Of a stretch of DNA of 64,000 nucleotides, positions 17,555 through 26,690 are shown in pieces. Numbering within the stretch: the stretch's first letter is position 1; each line of letters starts with the position of its first letter. This stretch comes from TMED69 sp036130055 (lineage in GTDB: Bacteria; Pseudomonadota; Gammaproteobacteria; Ga0077536). Location: positions 62,001 to 126,000 of the forward strand of contig JAYYOR010000027.1 in NCBI GenBank assembly GCA_036130055.1, given 5' to 3'. The position numbers were made by a program, and so were the translations under genes. The notes below the pieces were generated by a model, which had not been told where the DNA came from, made no database searches, and saw only the letters and a list, made by a program, of their open reading frames with translations.

Positions 17555-18592
17555 ATGAAAAATACAAAACAACCCGTATCTTATAACGAAGCAGGTGTAG
17601 ATATTCAAGCAGGAGACACATTCGTAGAAGAGATAGTACATTTGGCAGAATCAACCAATCGAATGGGCGCGATTGGTAAGCTAGGGGGTTTTGGCGGACT
17701 TTTTGATATAAACAAACTTGAATTTGAAAAACCAATCTTAGTAGCCTCAACCGATGGGGTTGGAACAAAACTCTTGCTAGCGATCGAAGCAAACAAACAT
17801 GAATCAATCGGTGTAGATCTTGTTGCAAGGTGCGTAAATGATCTAATAGTTCAGGGCGCAGAACCACTTTTCTTTTTAGATTACTATGCTACCGGAAAGC
17901 TTAATAACAAAGTAAGCAAATCAATAATTAAAGGAATAGTGGATGGTTGTAAGCAGTCCAATATGGCATTGATTGGGGGAGAGACAGCTGAGATGCCTGA
18001 CGTATACACAGCCGGCAAGTATGACTTAGCAGGATTTTCCGTAGGAATAGTTGAGCAACATAAATTAATCACCGGAAGCAAAATCGCTGAGCAAGACGTC
18101 ATTATAGGCCTGCATTCTTCGGGATTACACTCAAATGGATTTTCTTTAGTTAGAAAAATCATAAAAGAAACAAAAAAAAATGGTGTTAAAACTCCCGACA
18201 TCGACGAATTGCTTGTTCCCACTGCGATCTATGTCAAGCCAATACTAGCACTTTTAAAAAAATTCGAACTCAAAGGAATGGTTCATGTTACAGGCGGTGG
18301 AATAACAAACAATTTACCACGGATTCTTTCACCTGGACTCGGAGCGACTATCGAATTACATAAAATTCATTTGCCAAAAATATTCAAATGGATAATGAAA
18401 CATGGCCCAGTTGAATTGCCAGAAATGTTACGAACCTTTAATTGCGGAATAGGAATGCTACTGATAATCGATCCTTCGTCCGCCAACGCCATTCAAGATG
18501 AATTAGACAAACTTAACCAAGAACACGTCGTAATCGGAAGGATTAAAAGTAATAATAAAATAGAATATTTGGGCACCTTTTCAAATCTATAA
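17555..18592 (+). CDS. purM: phosphoribosylformylglycinamidine cyclo-ligase (AIR synthetase)
   Basis: PurM closes the imidazole ring in purine synthesis. The 345-residue protein begins SYNEAGVDIQAGD and has GIGKLGGFGGLF-like and DGVGTKLLLA segments that bind ATP and substrate. GGETAEMPDVY and HVTGGGITNNLPR are also family signatures. In Pseudomonas and E. coli purN usually follows purM; here the next gene is trmJ on the opposite strand, and the two 3' ends overlap by six bases. Confidence 0.96.
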   Translation: MKNTKQPVSYNEAGVDIQAGDTFVEEIVHLAESTNRMGAIGKLGGFGGLFDINKLEFEKPILVASTDGVGTKLLLAIEANKHESIGVDLVARCVNDLIVQGAEPLFFLDYYATGKLNNKVSKSIIKGIVDGCKQSNMALIGGETAEMPDVYTAGKYDLAGFSVGIVEQHKLITGSKIAEQDVIIGLHSSGLHSNGFSLVRKIIKETKKNGVKTPDIDELLVPTAIYVKPILALLKKFELKGMVHVTGGGITNNLPRILSPGLGATIELHKIHLPKIFKWIMKHGPVELPEMLRTFNCGIGMLLIIDPSSANAIQDELDKLNQEHVVIGRIKSNNKIEYLGTFSNL

Positions 18593-19297
18593 ATTTCTTT
18601 TTTGAACGGCGGTAAGAAAACCACGGAGCATTTTAATTTCGCTGGCCTCTCTTATACTCCTTTTAAACAAATTCAATAAACGTGTTCTGGTATACTTCAA
18701 TTTCCTATTCTTTAGAAAATCAATCTCTTCCATAACCTCTAAAAGATGGTCTACAAGTTTTATTATTTCACTTATAGGTTGCCCCTGAGGATTTCCTAGT
18801 TTATTAATCTTTGGATTTGCAGCTAAAATGACTCTTAATTCATGGAGGCAGATAGAAACCGCGTGCGCTAAATTTAGGCTACTATATATATCGCCCGTTT
18901 GAATGGTCACTATTTTGTGACAGATATCTATTTCTTTATTAAGTAGGCCTCCATTTTCACTTCCAAAAACCAAAGCGGTTTTCTGCGGGTTAAGTACAAT
19001 TTCGTTCGCCGCTTCTCTTGGAGTCAAAACAGGTAGTGGAAAATGTCTCGACCTCGCGGTTAATCCGTACACTAATGTTTCTTCGCAAACTGCAGATGAA
19101 AGCTCATCAAAGATTAAAGCTGAATTTAAAATATCCGATGCTCCAGAAGCAAGGACGTTCGCTTCGGGGTGGGGAAATATTTTTGGCTTCACTAAGACTA
19201 ACTTTTTAAATCCCATTACCTTAATAGCTCTTGCCGCAGCACCAATATTTGCTGGATGGGACGGACGTGAAAGAACTATCTTTATAAAGTCTTCCAT
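18587..19297 (-). CDS. trmJ: tRNA (cytidine/uridine-32-2'-O)-methyltransferase
   Basis: TrmJ is a SPOUT-family enzyme that methylates the ribose of nucleotide 32 in tRNA. The N-terminus has LSRPSHPANIGAAARAIKVM. The knotted SAM site is built by ALVFGSENGGLLNKEI and SSLNLAHAVSI. I use the ATG giving MEDFIKIVLSRPSH (236 residues). A TTG five codons upstream is possible, but neither start has a strong ribosome site. It diverges from suhB with 50 bases between starts; the trmJ-suhB divergent pair is also seen in E. coli. Confidence 0.92.
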   Translation of the reverse strand: MEDFIKIVLSRPSHPANIGAAARAIKVMGFKKLVLVKPKIFPHPEANVLASGASDILNSALIFDELSSAVCEETLVYGLTARSRHFPLPVLTPREAANEIVLNPQKTALVFGSENGGLLNKEIDICHKIVTIQTGDIYSSLNLAHAVSICLHELRVILAANPKINKLGNPQGQPISEIIKLVDHLLEVMEEIDFLKNRKLKYTRTRLLNLFKRSIREASEIKMLRGFLTAVQKRNL

Positions 19298-19347
19298 ATT
19301 AAAATCATACAATATTATTAATAAACTTTAACAACTTTTTACCTAAC

Positions 19348-20133
19348 GTGCATCCAAAACTAAATATAGCTATTAAAGCCGCCCTTAAAGCCGGTGATAA
19401 TATGATTAGAGCCTCAAAGAGACTCGATAGAGCCGAGGTTCAAACAAAAGGCACCCTAGATTTTGTGTCAAATATTGACAGAGAATGCGAGGAAATAATC
19501 ATTGATACTATTCTATCGGCTTATCCTGATCATGCAATTCTAGCTGAAGAATCTGGTAAACAGGGTGATTCGGAATTCGTTTGGATTATTGACCCTATTG
19601 ATGGAACACTAAACTATTTAAAAGGATACCCTCATTTCTGCGTTTCGATTGCACTTCATGCTAATAATCGAGCAGAATCAGCAGTGATTTATGATCCTTT
19701 TCGAGATGAGCTGTTTACAAGTAGTAGAGGAAACGGAGCAAAACTGAATGACACCAAAATCAGGGTCGGCAATCGCAACACTTTATCGAATAGCTTGTTA
19801 GCGACTGGATTTGCAGTTCGAAATACAACTGATTTCTCCAATCAACTACAGACTGTAGATGATTGCCTGAGTCGTGGGGCTGACATCAGAAGAGGTGGTT
19901 CGGCTGCATTAGACCTGGCCTATGTGGCTTGTGGAAGACTCGATGGATTTTGGGAATTTGATTTGCATCCTTGGGATGTAGCTGCAGGGGCTCTTATTGT
20001 GCTTGAATCAGGCGGAATCGTGGTAGACAAGTTGGGCTCCGAGAATTATCTTAACGGTAAAAGTGTAATAGCTGGAAATCCCAAAGTTGTCAAGTCACTG
20101 CTTGGTTGGGTTAAGAAAAATCCTCTAGTTTAA
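19348..20133 (+). CDS. suhB: inositol-1-monophosphatase family protein SuhB
   Basis: SuhB is a magnesium-dependent phosphatase that, in E. coli, also acts with NusA/NusG in rRNA transcription antitermination. The 261-residue protein has the metal site motifs ILAEESG, WIIDPIDGTLNY and HPWDVAAGALIVLESGG. The GTG start gives MHPKLNIAIKAALKAG, which aligns with the E. coli N-terminus (MHPMLNIAVRAARKAG), so the start is secure although no ribosome site is obvious. A hairpin lies 37 bases past the stop. Confidence 0.95.
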   Translation: MHPKLNIAIKAALKAGDNMIRASKRLDRAEVQTKGTLDFVSNIDRECEEIIIDTILSAYPDHAILAEESGKQGDSEFVWIIDPIDGTLNYLKGYPHFCVSIALHANNRAESAVIYDPFRDELFTSSRGNGAKLNDTKIRVGNRNTLSNSLLATGFAVRNTTDFSNQLQTVDDCLSRGADIRRGGSAALDLAYVACGRLDGFWEFDLHPWDVAAGALIVLESGGIVVDKLGSENYLNGKSVIAGNPKVVKSLLGWVKKNPLV

Positions 20134-20170
20134 TTATATCATTTTATCTAGAAGCGCAAATTGTATCTCT

Positions 20171-20196
20171 GGTTGGGTTCCAATAGAAACCCAACC
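20171..20196. terminator. hairpin between convergent suhB and pilA
   Basis: A perfect nine-base stem, GGTTGGGTT and AACCCAACC, encloses an eight-base loop (CCAATAGA). It lies between the convergent suhB and pilin genes. On the plus side a TTTTT run comes nine bases after the stem. There is no T-run on the minus side. It probably ends suhB transcription and may act in both directions. Confidence 0.5.
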
Positions 20197-20231
20197 CGAA
20201 ACTCATTTTTAAAAAATGCTATCAGTCGTTC

Positions 20232-20696
20232 TTAGGGACGACACGCTGCAGGTACAGATGCGTTAGGCAAACCGCTAGTGCAAACCCATCTAATAGAACC
20301 ACCATTACTTACCGCAGTCAAAGTCACCGTTTCGCCGCTTAATGTTGCATTATTTGCATTAAATGCTATGGTTATTGTTCCTAAATTACTATCGGCTCCG
20401 GGAGTAGCAACTGTACCATCCCCTTGCCTTGCGACCGTTACGCTTAGGACGTTTGTGCCGGTAATGCTAGTGGCTGCCTCGATGCCCGCGCCCGCATTAT
20501 CAAGTGGGAAAGCTCCCTCTGAGCTAAATATTTCAGCCGATGCTGATTTCGCACCCGCTGCTAAACTCATCGCCTCCGTAACGGATGCTCTAGTTGCATA
20601 GTTTTGATATGCAGGCAACGCAACGGAAGCAAGAATACCGATAATAGCAACAACAATCATTAATTCGATAAGTGTGAACCCCTGTTCTTTCCTCAT
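20232..20696 (-). CDS. pilA: type IV major pilin
   Basis: This 154-residue prepilin has a short basic leader and the class III cleavage site KEQG/FTLIELMIVVAIIGILA, with Glu at position 5 of the mature protein. PilD, encoded at 30.4 kb, would cleave and methylate it. The C-terminal disulfide loop is framed by two cysteines (WVCTSG and AACRP). The body is rich in Ala, Gly, Thr and Ser, and the gene looks richer in G+C than its neighbours. A good ribosome site (TGGAGAAAG) precedes the ATG. It could be a pilin-like minor subunit, but the single gene with a C-terminal loop suggests the major pilin. Confidence 0.92.
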   Translation of the reverse strand: MRKEQGFTLIELMIVVAIIGILASVALPAYQNYATRASVTEAMSLAAGAKSASAEIFSSEGAFPLDNAGAGIEAATSITGTNVLSVTVARQGDGTVATPGADSNLGTITIAFNANNATLSGETVTLTAVSNGGSIRWVCTSGLPNASVPAACRP

Positions 20697-21109
20697 TTTT
20701 CTTTCTCCATAAATTAATTTTTAATTCAGTCTGTAAGCAGAAAATAATAGTTCTGGTTATCCTGAAAGATACAGACTCTTAGAATAATCTCGAGTTACGG
20801 CCTTTTTCAACTAGTTTTTACGATTTTAACAAAGAAAGGTATGTTTTTACGTGGTTTTCGTCGATAAAAAGACACTTTTTAACACTTACCAGGATGTTCT
20901 GAAAGATTTTCTATCTTAATTGTTTTTTTACTAACCAGCTTACTCGGACTATTTGCTTACCGTAAAATATTAAAACGGTCTTCAAAAAAAAATTCTTACA
21001 CCGAACCGGGCATTTATTTAATATACATTGGGCAGATAAATTCCTATACTAATATCGTTTTACGTTATTTTATTGTTCAATCAATTACTAATTTGAGGGA
21101 TGCGGCCCA
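20697..21109. promoter_or_regulatory. 413-base gap upstream of pilA and sucC
   Basis: This is the longest gap in the window without any gene or RNA. It holds the divergent promoters of the pilin gene and sucC. Near pilA an inverted repeat, AGTCTGTA (20728-20735) and TACAGACT (20770-20777), lies in the likely leader. CTGAAAGAT occurs at 20762-20770 and again at 20899-20907. I found no clear sigma-54 site of the TGGCAC-N5-TTGC type for the pilin. No open frame with coding character is seen. Confidence 0.4.
21022..21050 (+). promoter_or_regulatory. candidate sigma-70 promoter of sucCD
   Basis: TATACA at 21022-21027 and TATACT at 21045-21050 are separated by exactly 17 bases and lie about 60 bases before the sucC ATG. 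The -35 matches TTGACA at four positions and the -10 matches TATAAT at five. In AT-rich DNA such matches can be chance. Confidence 0.3.
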
Positions 21110-22270
21110 ATGAATCTACATGAGTATCAAGCGAAATCTCTTTTCGAAGAATACGATATTCCGGTGCAAAACGGAGAAATCGCAACCACAGCAGAAGAAG
21201 CAGAAAAAATTGCCAACGAACTAGGAGGGTCTTCTTGGTTAGTAAAGGCCCAAGTTCACGCTGGAGGAAGAGGTAAAGCTGGGGGTGTAAAATTTACCAA
21301 TTCTGTTAAAGAGGTAGTAACCGCTGCAAATGAACTACTAGGGAAAAAACTTATCACCCATCAGTCTGGTCCCGAGGGTCAACCAATTAATAGTGTTCTT
21401 ATTGCATCAGCCGCAGAAATAAAAGAAGAACTTTATTTAGGTGCGGTTGTCGATCGTTCATCCAAAAATATAACCTTTATGGCTTCTGCCGCGGGTGGAA
21501 TGAATATAGAAGAGGTGGCTGAAAAAACACCCGAAAAAATAATAACCGCCCATATTTCACCAGCTACTGGCATTCAACGATTCCATTGTAGAAAAATAGG
21601 GTTTGGACTAAAACTCAATCCCGATCAAATCAATCAAATAACTAAAATAATGTTCGGTCTTTACCAACTTTTTATAGACAGAGATATCAGTCTAATCGAA
21701 ATAAACCCACTTGCTATTATCAGTGACGGGTCCCTATGTGCATTAGATGCTAAAATAAATATCGACGATAATGGGTTGTTTAGACAAACTATTGCAGACT
21801 GGAGAGACACCACACAGGAAGATGAAAAAGAAAGAAAAGCAAAAGAATTTGATTTAAACTATGTTACATTAGACGGGAACATTGCTTGCATGGTAAACGG
21901 CGCTGGACTTGCAATGGCCACAATGGATATCATCAAACTAAACGGAGGAGATCCGGCAAATTTTCTAGATGTTGGTGGCGGGACTACTGCAGCAAAAGTA
22001 TCCGAAGCTTTTAAGATCATCGTATCTGATGACAAAATCAAAGCAATCTTAGTCAATATTTTTGGAGGTATTGTAAGATGCGACCTAATAGCCGAAGGTG
22101 TAATCTCGGCCATAAAAGAAGTAGGAATAAAAGTACCAATCGTTATTCGACTCGAAGGTACAAATGTCGAGGAAGGCAAGAAATTAATTGAAGAAAGCAA
22201 ATTGGCTGTTGAGACCGCGAGTAATCTTGAAGAGGCAGCTATTAAAGTAGTTCAACTTGCTAAGGAGTAA
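21110..22270 (+). CDS. sucC: succinyl-CoA synthetase beta subunit
   Basis: SucC with SucD interconverts succinyl-CoA and succinate with formation of ATP or GTP. The 386-residue protein begins MNLHEYQAKSLFEEY, has the ATP-grasp domain (KAQVHAGGRGKAGGVK) and the C-terminal CoA-ligase domain with DVGGGTTAAKV and VNIFGGIVRCD. GAGGG precedes the ATG by about ten bases. The stop is immediately followed by the sucD ATG. sucAB are not upstream here, unlike in E. coli. Confidence 0.97.
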   Translation: MNLHEYQAKSLFEEYDIPVQNGEIATTAEEAEKIANELGGSSWLVKAQVHAGGRGKAGGVKFTNSVKEVVTAANELLGKKLITHQSGPEGQPINSVLIASAAEIKEELYLGAVVDRSSKNITFMASAAGGMNIEEVAEKTPEKIITAHISPATGIQRFHCRKIGFGLKLNPDQINQITKIMFGLYQLFIDRDISLIEINPLAIISDGSLCALDAKINIDDNGLFRQTIADWRDTTQEDEKERKAKEFDLNYVTLDGNIACMVNGAGLAMATMDIIKLNGGDPANFLDVGGGTTAAKVSEAFKIIVSDDKIKAILVNIFGGIVRCDLIAEGVISAIKEVGIKVPIVIRLEGTNVEEGKKLIEESKLAVETASNLEEAAIKVVQLAKE

Positions 22271-23143
22271 ATGATGTCAGTTCTCATTAATGAAAATACC
22301 AAGGTAATTGTACAAGGATTCACGGGAGCTCAGGGCACGTTTCATGGTGGTCAAGCCTTAGAATATGGTACAAAATTAGTGGGTGGGGTTACACCTGGCC
22401 GCGGAGGGCAAAAACATCTGGAGAAGCCAGTTTTCAATACAGTAGAAGAAGCTGTAAATGAAACAAAAGCTGATGCATCTATGATTTTTGTCCCGCCACC
22501 TTTTGCAGCCGACGCAATTTTAGAAGCAGCATCCGGAGGCATAAAAACTATCGTTTGTATTACTGAAGGAATTCCCGTTCTTGACATGCTTAAAGTAAAA
22601 TCCGAATTAGAAAGCTTGACAGATGTGCGATTGATAGGCCCAAATTGTCCGGGTATCATCTCACCGGACGAATGTAAGATTGGGATCATGCCGGCTAAGA
22701 TTCACACCAAGGGGAAAGTAGGCATAGTGTCTCGATCTGGGACTTTAACCTATGAAGCCGTACATCAAACCACATCTGCAGGGTTAGGACAGAGCACCTG
22801 CATTGGGATCGGTGGCGACCCAATCCACGGAATGAACTTCATAGATTGTCTTGAACTTTTTCAAAAAGATAGCGAAACAGAAGCGATTATAATGGTTGGA
22901 GAGATTGGCGGCTCTGCTGAAGAGGAGGCAGCGGCATTTATTGCTGAAAAAGTATCTAAACCAGTTGTGGCTTATATCGCAGGTGTAACCGCTCCTCCTG
23001 GCAAAAGAATGGGGCATGCCGGGGCTATAATCTCGGGTGGGAAAGGTACAGCTGAAGATAAATTTGGGGCCTTAGCAGAGGCAGGAGTGACGATCGTACG
23101 TTCACCAGCAGCTATGGGCGAAACTATATCAACTTTGATCTAA
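22271..23143 (+). CDS. sucD: succinyl-CoA synthetase alpha subunit
   Basis: The alpha subunit binds CoA and carries the phosphohistidine. The 290-residue protein has the Rossmann segment VQGFTGAQGTFH, the region IGPNCPGIISP, and the active His249 in GHAGAIISGGKGTAEDK. The first of two adjacent ATG codons directly abuts the sucC stop; the second is an equal candidate. The subunits are clearly co-expressed. nadE follows after 40 bases on the same strand. Confidence 0.97.
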   Translation: MMSVLINENTKVIVQGFTGAQGTFHGGQALEYGTKLVGGVTPGRGGQKHLEKPVFNTVEEAVNETKADASMIFVPPPFAADAILEAASGGIKTIVCITEGIPVLDMLKVKSELESLTDVRLIGPNCPGIISPDECKIGIMPAKIHTKGKVGIVSRSGTLTYEAVHQTTSAGLGQSTCIGIGGDPIHGMNFIDCLELFQKDSETEAIIMVGEIGGSAEEEAAAFIAEKVSKPVVAYIAGVTAPPGKRMGHAGAIISGGKGTAEDKFGALAEAGVTIVRSPAAMGETISTLI

Positions 23144-23183
23144 TTTTTATAAGCCTTCATGAATTATATTTCGTAAAGTCAAT

Positions 23184-24806
23184 ATGGAATTAAAAATTGC
23201 TATCGCTCAATCCAACTTCTGCGTTGGAGACCTAATAGGTAATGCTGATAAAATAATAAATTTAGCAAAGGAAGCTAAAAATAAAGAACAAGCAGATTTA
23301 ACTATTTTTCCTGAGTTAGCTCTCACCGGTTACCCGCCAGAAGATTTAATCTTACGACCAGGCTTTCACGAGAAAGTGTCAGATTGTCTGGAAAAAATAG
23401 TCTCTGCATTGGATCGGGAAACAATTGTTTTCGGATTTCCTGAGTTAGTTGATGGGGCAATATTTAACAGCGCTGCCGTCGTTGGACAAAACACCCTTAT
23501 TACTTCGTACAAAAAACAAGAACTACCAAATTATGCGGTATTTGATGAAAAAAGGTATTTTTCCCCCGGAAATGAAGCCGTTCTGTTCAAATTAAAGAAT
23601 ATCAATATCGGTTTAAGTGTTTGCGAGGATATTTGGGTTGATGACCAAGCCAGAAAGTGCGCAGAAGCTGGGGCTGATTTAATATGCAACATTAACGCTT
23701 CACCTTTCCATCAAGGAAAACATCAAGAACGCCTCCTTGCAGTTAGAAAATCAGTAGAAGCATCAGGTCTCCCAATAATCTATGTCAATTTATGTGGAGG
23801 CCAAGACGAGTTAATATTCGACGGCAGGTCATTTGTTCTTGACTCAAAAGGAACCCTCGTGGCTCAGGCTCCGCCATACACTGAAGGAATTTATCCAGTT
23901 ACAATTAAAAAAGTAAAAGACCAATTTATTCCTTTCGGAAATATTACCAATAACGAAAACGAGCAAGAACTTATTTATGAAGGAATTAAATTAGGAATAA
24001 GAGATTACATTAAGAAAAATAATTTCTATGGATGTGTCATCGGACTTTCGGGAGGTATTGATTCGGCACTTACTCTGGCACTTGCTGTGGACGCCTTAGG
24101 CTCCGATAGAGTCACGGCAATTTCAATGCCATCCGAATACACTGCAGATATAAGCATTTCCGATGCGAAACAGCAAGCCAACAAAATGGGATGCGAATTT
24201 CATATAATCCCAATAAACAAAGCTGTGAAGACACTAAGTGATACTGTTAGTTGCTTGGTACCAGATTTAGCTCAAAGCGTAGCCATAGAAAATATGCAAT
24301 CCAGAATACGAGGTATGATATTGATGGCTAGGTCAAACTCCAGCAAATCTATTGTTCTTGCAACAGGCAACAAAAGCGAAATGGCTGTCGGGTACGCCAC
24401 TTTATATGGAGACATGGCAGGAGGCTTCGCCCCGCTAAAAGATATCCCAAAGACAATGGTTTACGCCTTGGCAAAGTTTCGAAATACCGTCTCCGAAGTT
24501 ATTCCGGAGCGGGTGATATCCAGACCTCCAACAGCAGAATTAGCGCCTAACCAAAAAGACACTGATTCACTACCTCCATACGACATCCTCGATCCAATTC
24601 TTGAACAATACATAGAAAAGGATTTAACGCCTTCGCAAATAGCAAACTCGAAACACGATTTATCGACTGTCGAAAAAGTCGCTTCTCTGGTTAACAATAA
24701 TGAGTATAAAAGGCGACAATCGGCACCCGGTGTGAGGATTACAAAACGAGCATTCGGTCGCGACAGAAGGTTTCCTATTACCTCGAAGTACAGCGAGAAC
24801 ATTTAA
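23184..24806 (+). CDS. nadE: glutamine-dependent NAD+ synthetase
   Basis: This two-domain enzyme makes NAD from nicotinate adenine dinucleotide, using ammonia from glutamine. The N-terminal nitrilase-type amidase (residues 1-260) has Glu44 in FPELALTGYPPEDL, the lysine in YKKQELPNY near 110, and the nucleophile Cys147 in SVCEDIW. The synthetase domain has the ATP loop GLSGGIDSAL near residue 287 and ATGNKSEMAVGYATLYGDMAG. At 540 residues it is the usual long form. It converges on bamD with only 12 bases between stops. Confidence 0.96.
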   Translation: MELKIAIAQSNFCVGDLIGNADKIINLAKEAKNKEQADLTIFPELALTGYPPEDLILRPGFHEKVSDCLEKIVSALDRETIVFGFPELVDGAIFNSAAVVGQNTLITSYKKQELPNYAVFDEKRYFSPGNEAVLFKLKNINIGLSVCEDIWVDDQARKCAEAGADLICNINASPFHQGKHQERLLAVRKSVEASGLPIIYVNLCGGQDELIFDGRSFVLDSKGTLVAQAPPYTEGIYPVTIKKVKDQFIPFGNITNNENEQELIYEGIKLGIRDYIKKNNFYGCVIGLSGGIDSALTLALAVDALGSDRVTAISMPSEYTADISISDAKQQANKMGCEFHIIPINKAVKTLSDTVSCLVPDLAQSVAIENMQSRIRGMILMARSNSSKSIVLATGNKSEMAVGYATLYGDMAGGFAPLKDIPKTMVYALAKFRNTVSEVIPERVISRPPTAELAPNQKDTDSLPPYDILDPILEQYIEKDLTPSQIANSKHDLSTVEKVASLVNNNEYKRRQSAPGVRITKRAFGRDRRFPITSKYSENI

Positions 24807-24818
24807 AAAAATAAAATA

Positions 24819-25616
24819 TTATTTTAATTCTATTTCCGTTACTTTTTCTATTCCAGGATGATCCGGGTAGTTTAGCTTCAATACTTGCAAAGTATCTTCC
24901 ATCAAATCGTCCATCCCCATTACCTTATAAGATTTTGCCATAACCAATAGTGCTTCAGGCATTACAGGTGCTTTTTGATACTTTTCCACTATTTCCCTAG
25001 CCCTATTAGAAGCTGCCACATAAGCCCCCCTTCGCATATAATAAGTTGCTACATTCAATTCATGTTCAGCAAGCATATTGCGTAAAAAAACCATTCTTAA
25101 CCTAGCATCTTCGAAATAATCGCTTTTAGGAAAACGCTGCACCACAGTACTAAAATCATTAAAAGAATCAAGTGTTGCACCTGGATCTCTTTGGGCTTGA
25201 TCTCTAGGTAAAAATCTATCGGTAATTCCCCTTCCTCTATAAAAGTTAACAAGTCCTCTTAAATAAAAAGCATAAGGCATGTTGGGATGAGAAGGATATA
25301 ACTCAATAAATTCGTCAAGTGTCTCCATAGCCAAATCCGGATCATTAGTTTTGTAATAACAGTAGGCTATCTCCACAAACGACTGCCTTGTATAACTTCC
25401 AAAAGGAAATCGTTGCTGTAACTTAAGATAATAATCTATTGCACCAGTACAAGACCCTGCATCTAGTCTGCCCTTCCCAGTGAGATATAATTTCTCCTCG
25501 GGCCAGTTCAACTCAGCTCTATCCCTTTCCGCTTGGCTAGGCAAGTAACCACAAGAAACTAGAGCGGAGAGATAAACAAGCATCAAAATTCTAGATACAA
25601 TAAATGTTGGACTCAT
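24819..25616 (-). CDS. bamD: outer-membrane assembly lipoprotein BamD
   Basis: BamD is the essential TPR lipoprotein of the BAM complex that inserts beta-barrel proteins. The 265-residue precursor has a lipobox LVSC with Cys22 as the lipidated residue. TPR helices follow, with FVEIAYCYYKTNDPDLAMETLDEFIELYP and the conserved SHPNMPYAFYLRG. The sequence NVATYYMRRGAYVAASNRA is also typical. It diverges from rluD; the pair bamD-rluD-pgeF is the same in E. coli and Pseudomonas. Confidence 0.95.
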   Translation of the reverse strand: MSPTFIVSRILMLVYLSALVSCGYLPSQAERDRAELNWPEEKLYLTGKGRLDAGSCTGAIDYYLKLQQRFPFGSYTRQSFVEIAYCYYKTNDPDLAMETLDEFIELYPSHPNMPYAFYLRGLVNFYRGRGITDRFLPRDQAQRDPGATLDSFNDFSTVVQRFPKSDYFEDARLRMVFLRNMLAEHELNVATYYMRRGAYVAASNRAREIVEKYQKAPVMPEALLVMAKSYKVMGMDDLMEDTLQVLKLNYPDHPGIEKVTEIELK

Positions 25617-25696
25617 ATTTAAACAACATAACTAAACTTGGGGTATTATAGAATACAGGTAATTAAGTTTACAAACAGAAGCAAAAAATAACCCAA

Positions 25697-26683
25697 ATGA
25701 TTATTAGCGAGCATGAAATATTAATTGACGCAGAATACTGCGGAAAGCGTATCGATAATGCGATATCTCTTATATTAACCACCTACTCCAGGAGCTTGAT
25801 TAAAAAAATGATTAATCAACAATACGTCTGGTTAAATGGAGAAACTACTAGACCAGATAAGCATGTAAAAGAGGGAGATTTAATAAAAATTACAATAGTT
25901 TTAGACCAACCCACAGAATCCGTGCAACCTCAAGAAATTGGCTTAGAATTTATAGAAATCAACGATGAGTTTTTAGTGTTGAATAAAAGAGCTGGTCTCG
26001 TCATGCATCCCGCTCCGGGCAATAAGGATAACACAGTAGTGAATGGATTGATTTCTCAGTTCCCAGAGTTAAAAAGTCTTCCAAGGGCTGGTCTTATTCA
26101 TAGGATTGATAAAGATACTACCGGATTGGTTTTGGTGGCTCGAAATTTAGTTTCTTATCATGATCTCGTAAAAAAACTTTCTCTTAGAACAATAAAGCGC
26201 GAGTATTTAGCAATTGTAAATGGGATTATGGTATCCGGGGGAAAGATAGATAAACCAATTGGAAGACATAAGATGCAACGAAAAAAAATGACAACTAGAG
26301 AAGACGGCAAGAATGCAATTACCCACTTTAAGATAAAAAATAAATTTCGCAATCATTGCCTACTCGATGTTTCACTGGAAACCGGAAGAACACATCAAAT
26401 AAGAGTTCATATGGCGTCAATAGGTCATCCTATTGTGGGGGATAAAGTCTATGGCTGGAAACCATGTTTTGGCAAAAATAGCTCTAAAAATCTTCAAAAC
26501 ACTTTATTAAATTTTAAAAGGCAAGCCCTGCACGCTTATAAGCTAACTTTTGAAGAATCGGGCAGTGAGAATATATTTCAATTTGAGTGCGAGCCACCTC
26601 GAGATTTTAAAAAATTACTGAATGAGCTAAAAATTGATAATTTAAATGAAGATATTGGCTATACCTCACATCAAACCCGATAA
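25697..26683 (+). CDS. rluD: 23S rRNA pseudouridine synthase RluD
   Basis: RluD makes the pseudouridines of helix 69 in 23S rRNA (positions 1911, 1915 and 1917 in E. coli). The 328-residue protein has an N-terminal S4 RNA-binding domain (about residues 15-75) and the RluA-type catalytic motif HRIDKDTTGL with Asp138. SLETGRTHQIRVHMASIGHPIVGD is the other family signature. It starts with ATG, and pgeF begins at or just before its stop. Confidence 0.95.
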   Translation: MIISEHEILIDAEYCGKRIDNAISLILTTYSRSLIKKMINQQYVWLNGETTRPDKHVKEGDLIKITIVLDQPTESVQPQEIGLEFIEINDEFLVLNKRAGLVMHPAPGNKDNTVVNGLISQFPELKSLPRAGLIHRIDKDTTGLVLVARNLVSYHDLVKKLSLRTIKREYLAIVNGIMVSGGKIDKPIGRHKMQRKKMTTREDGKNAITHFKIKNKFRNHCLLDVSLETGRTHQIRVHMASIGHPIVGDKVYGWKPCFGKNSSKNLQNTLLNFKRQALHAYKLTFEESGSENIFQFECEPPRDFKKLLNELKIDNLNEDIGYTSHQTR

Positions 26684-26690
26684 CCCGATT

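Noticed and set aside
17884..18222. Open frame opposite purM
   Set aside because: Antisense shadow of a conserved gene with no recognisable features.
20232..20696. Recent horizontal transfer of the pilin gene
   Set aside because: The higher G+C can be explained by Ala/Gly/Thr content, and there are no mobile-element remnants or direct repeats beside it.
20697..20900. Sigma-54 promoter for pilA
   Set aside because: I looked on minus for TGGCAC-N5-TTGC and found no acceptable match.
24800..24840. Terminator between nadE and bamD
   Set aside because: Only an AT-rich stretch with weak self-complementarity; no GC-rich stem.
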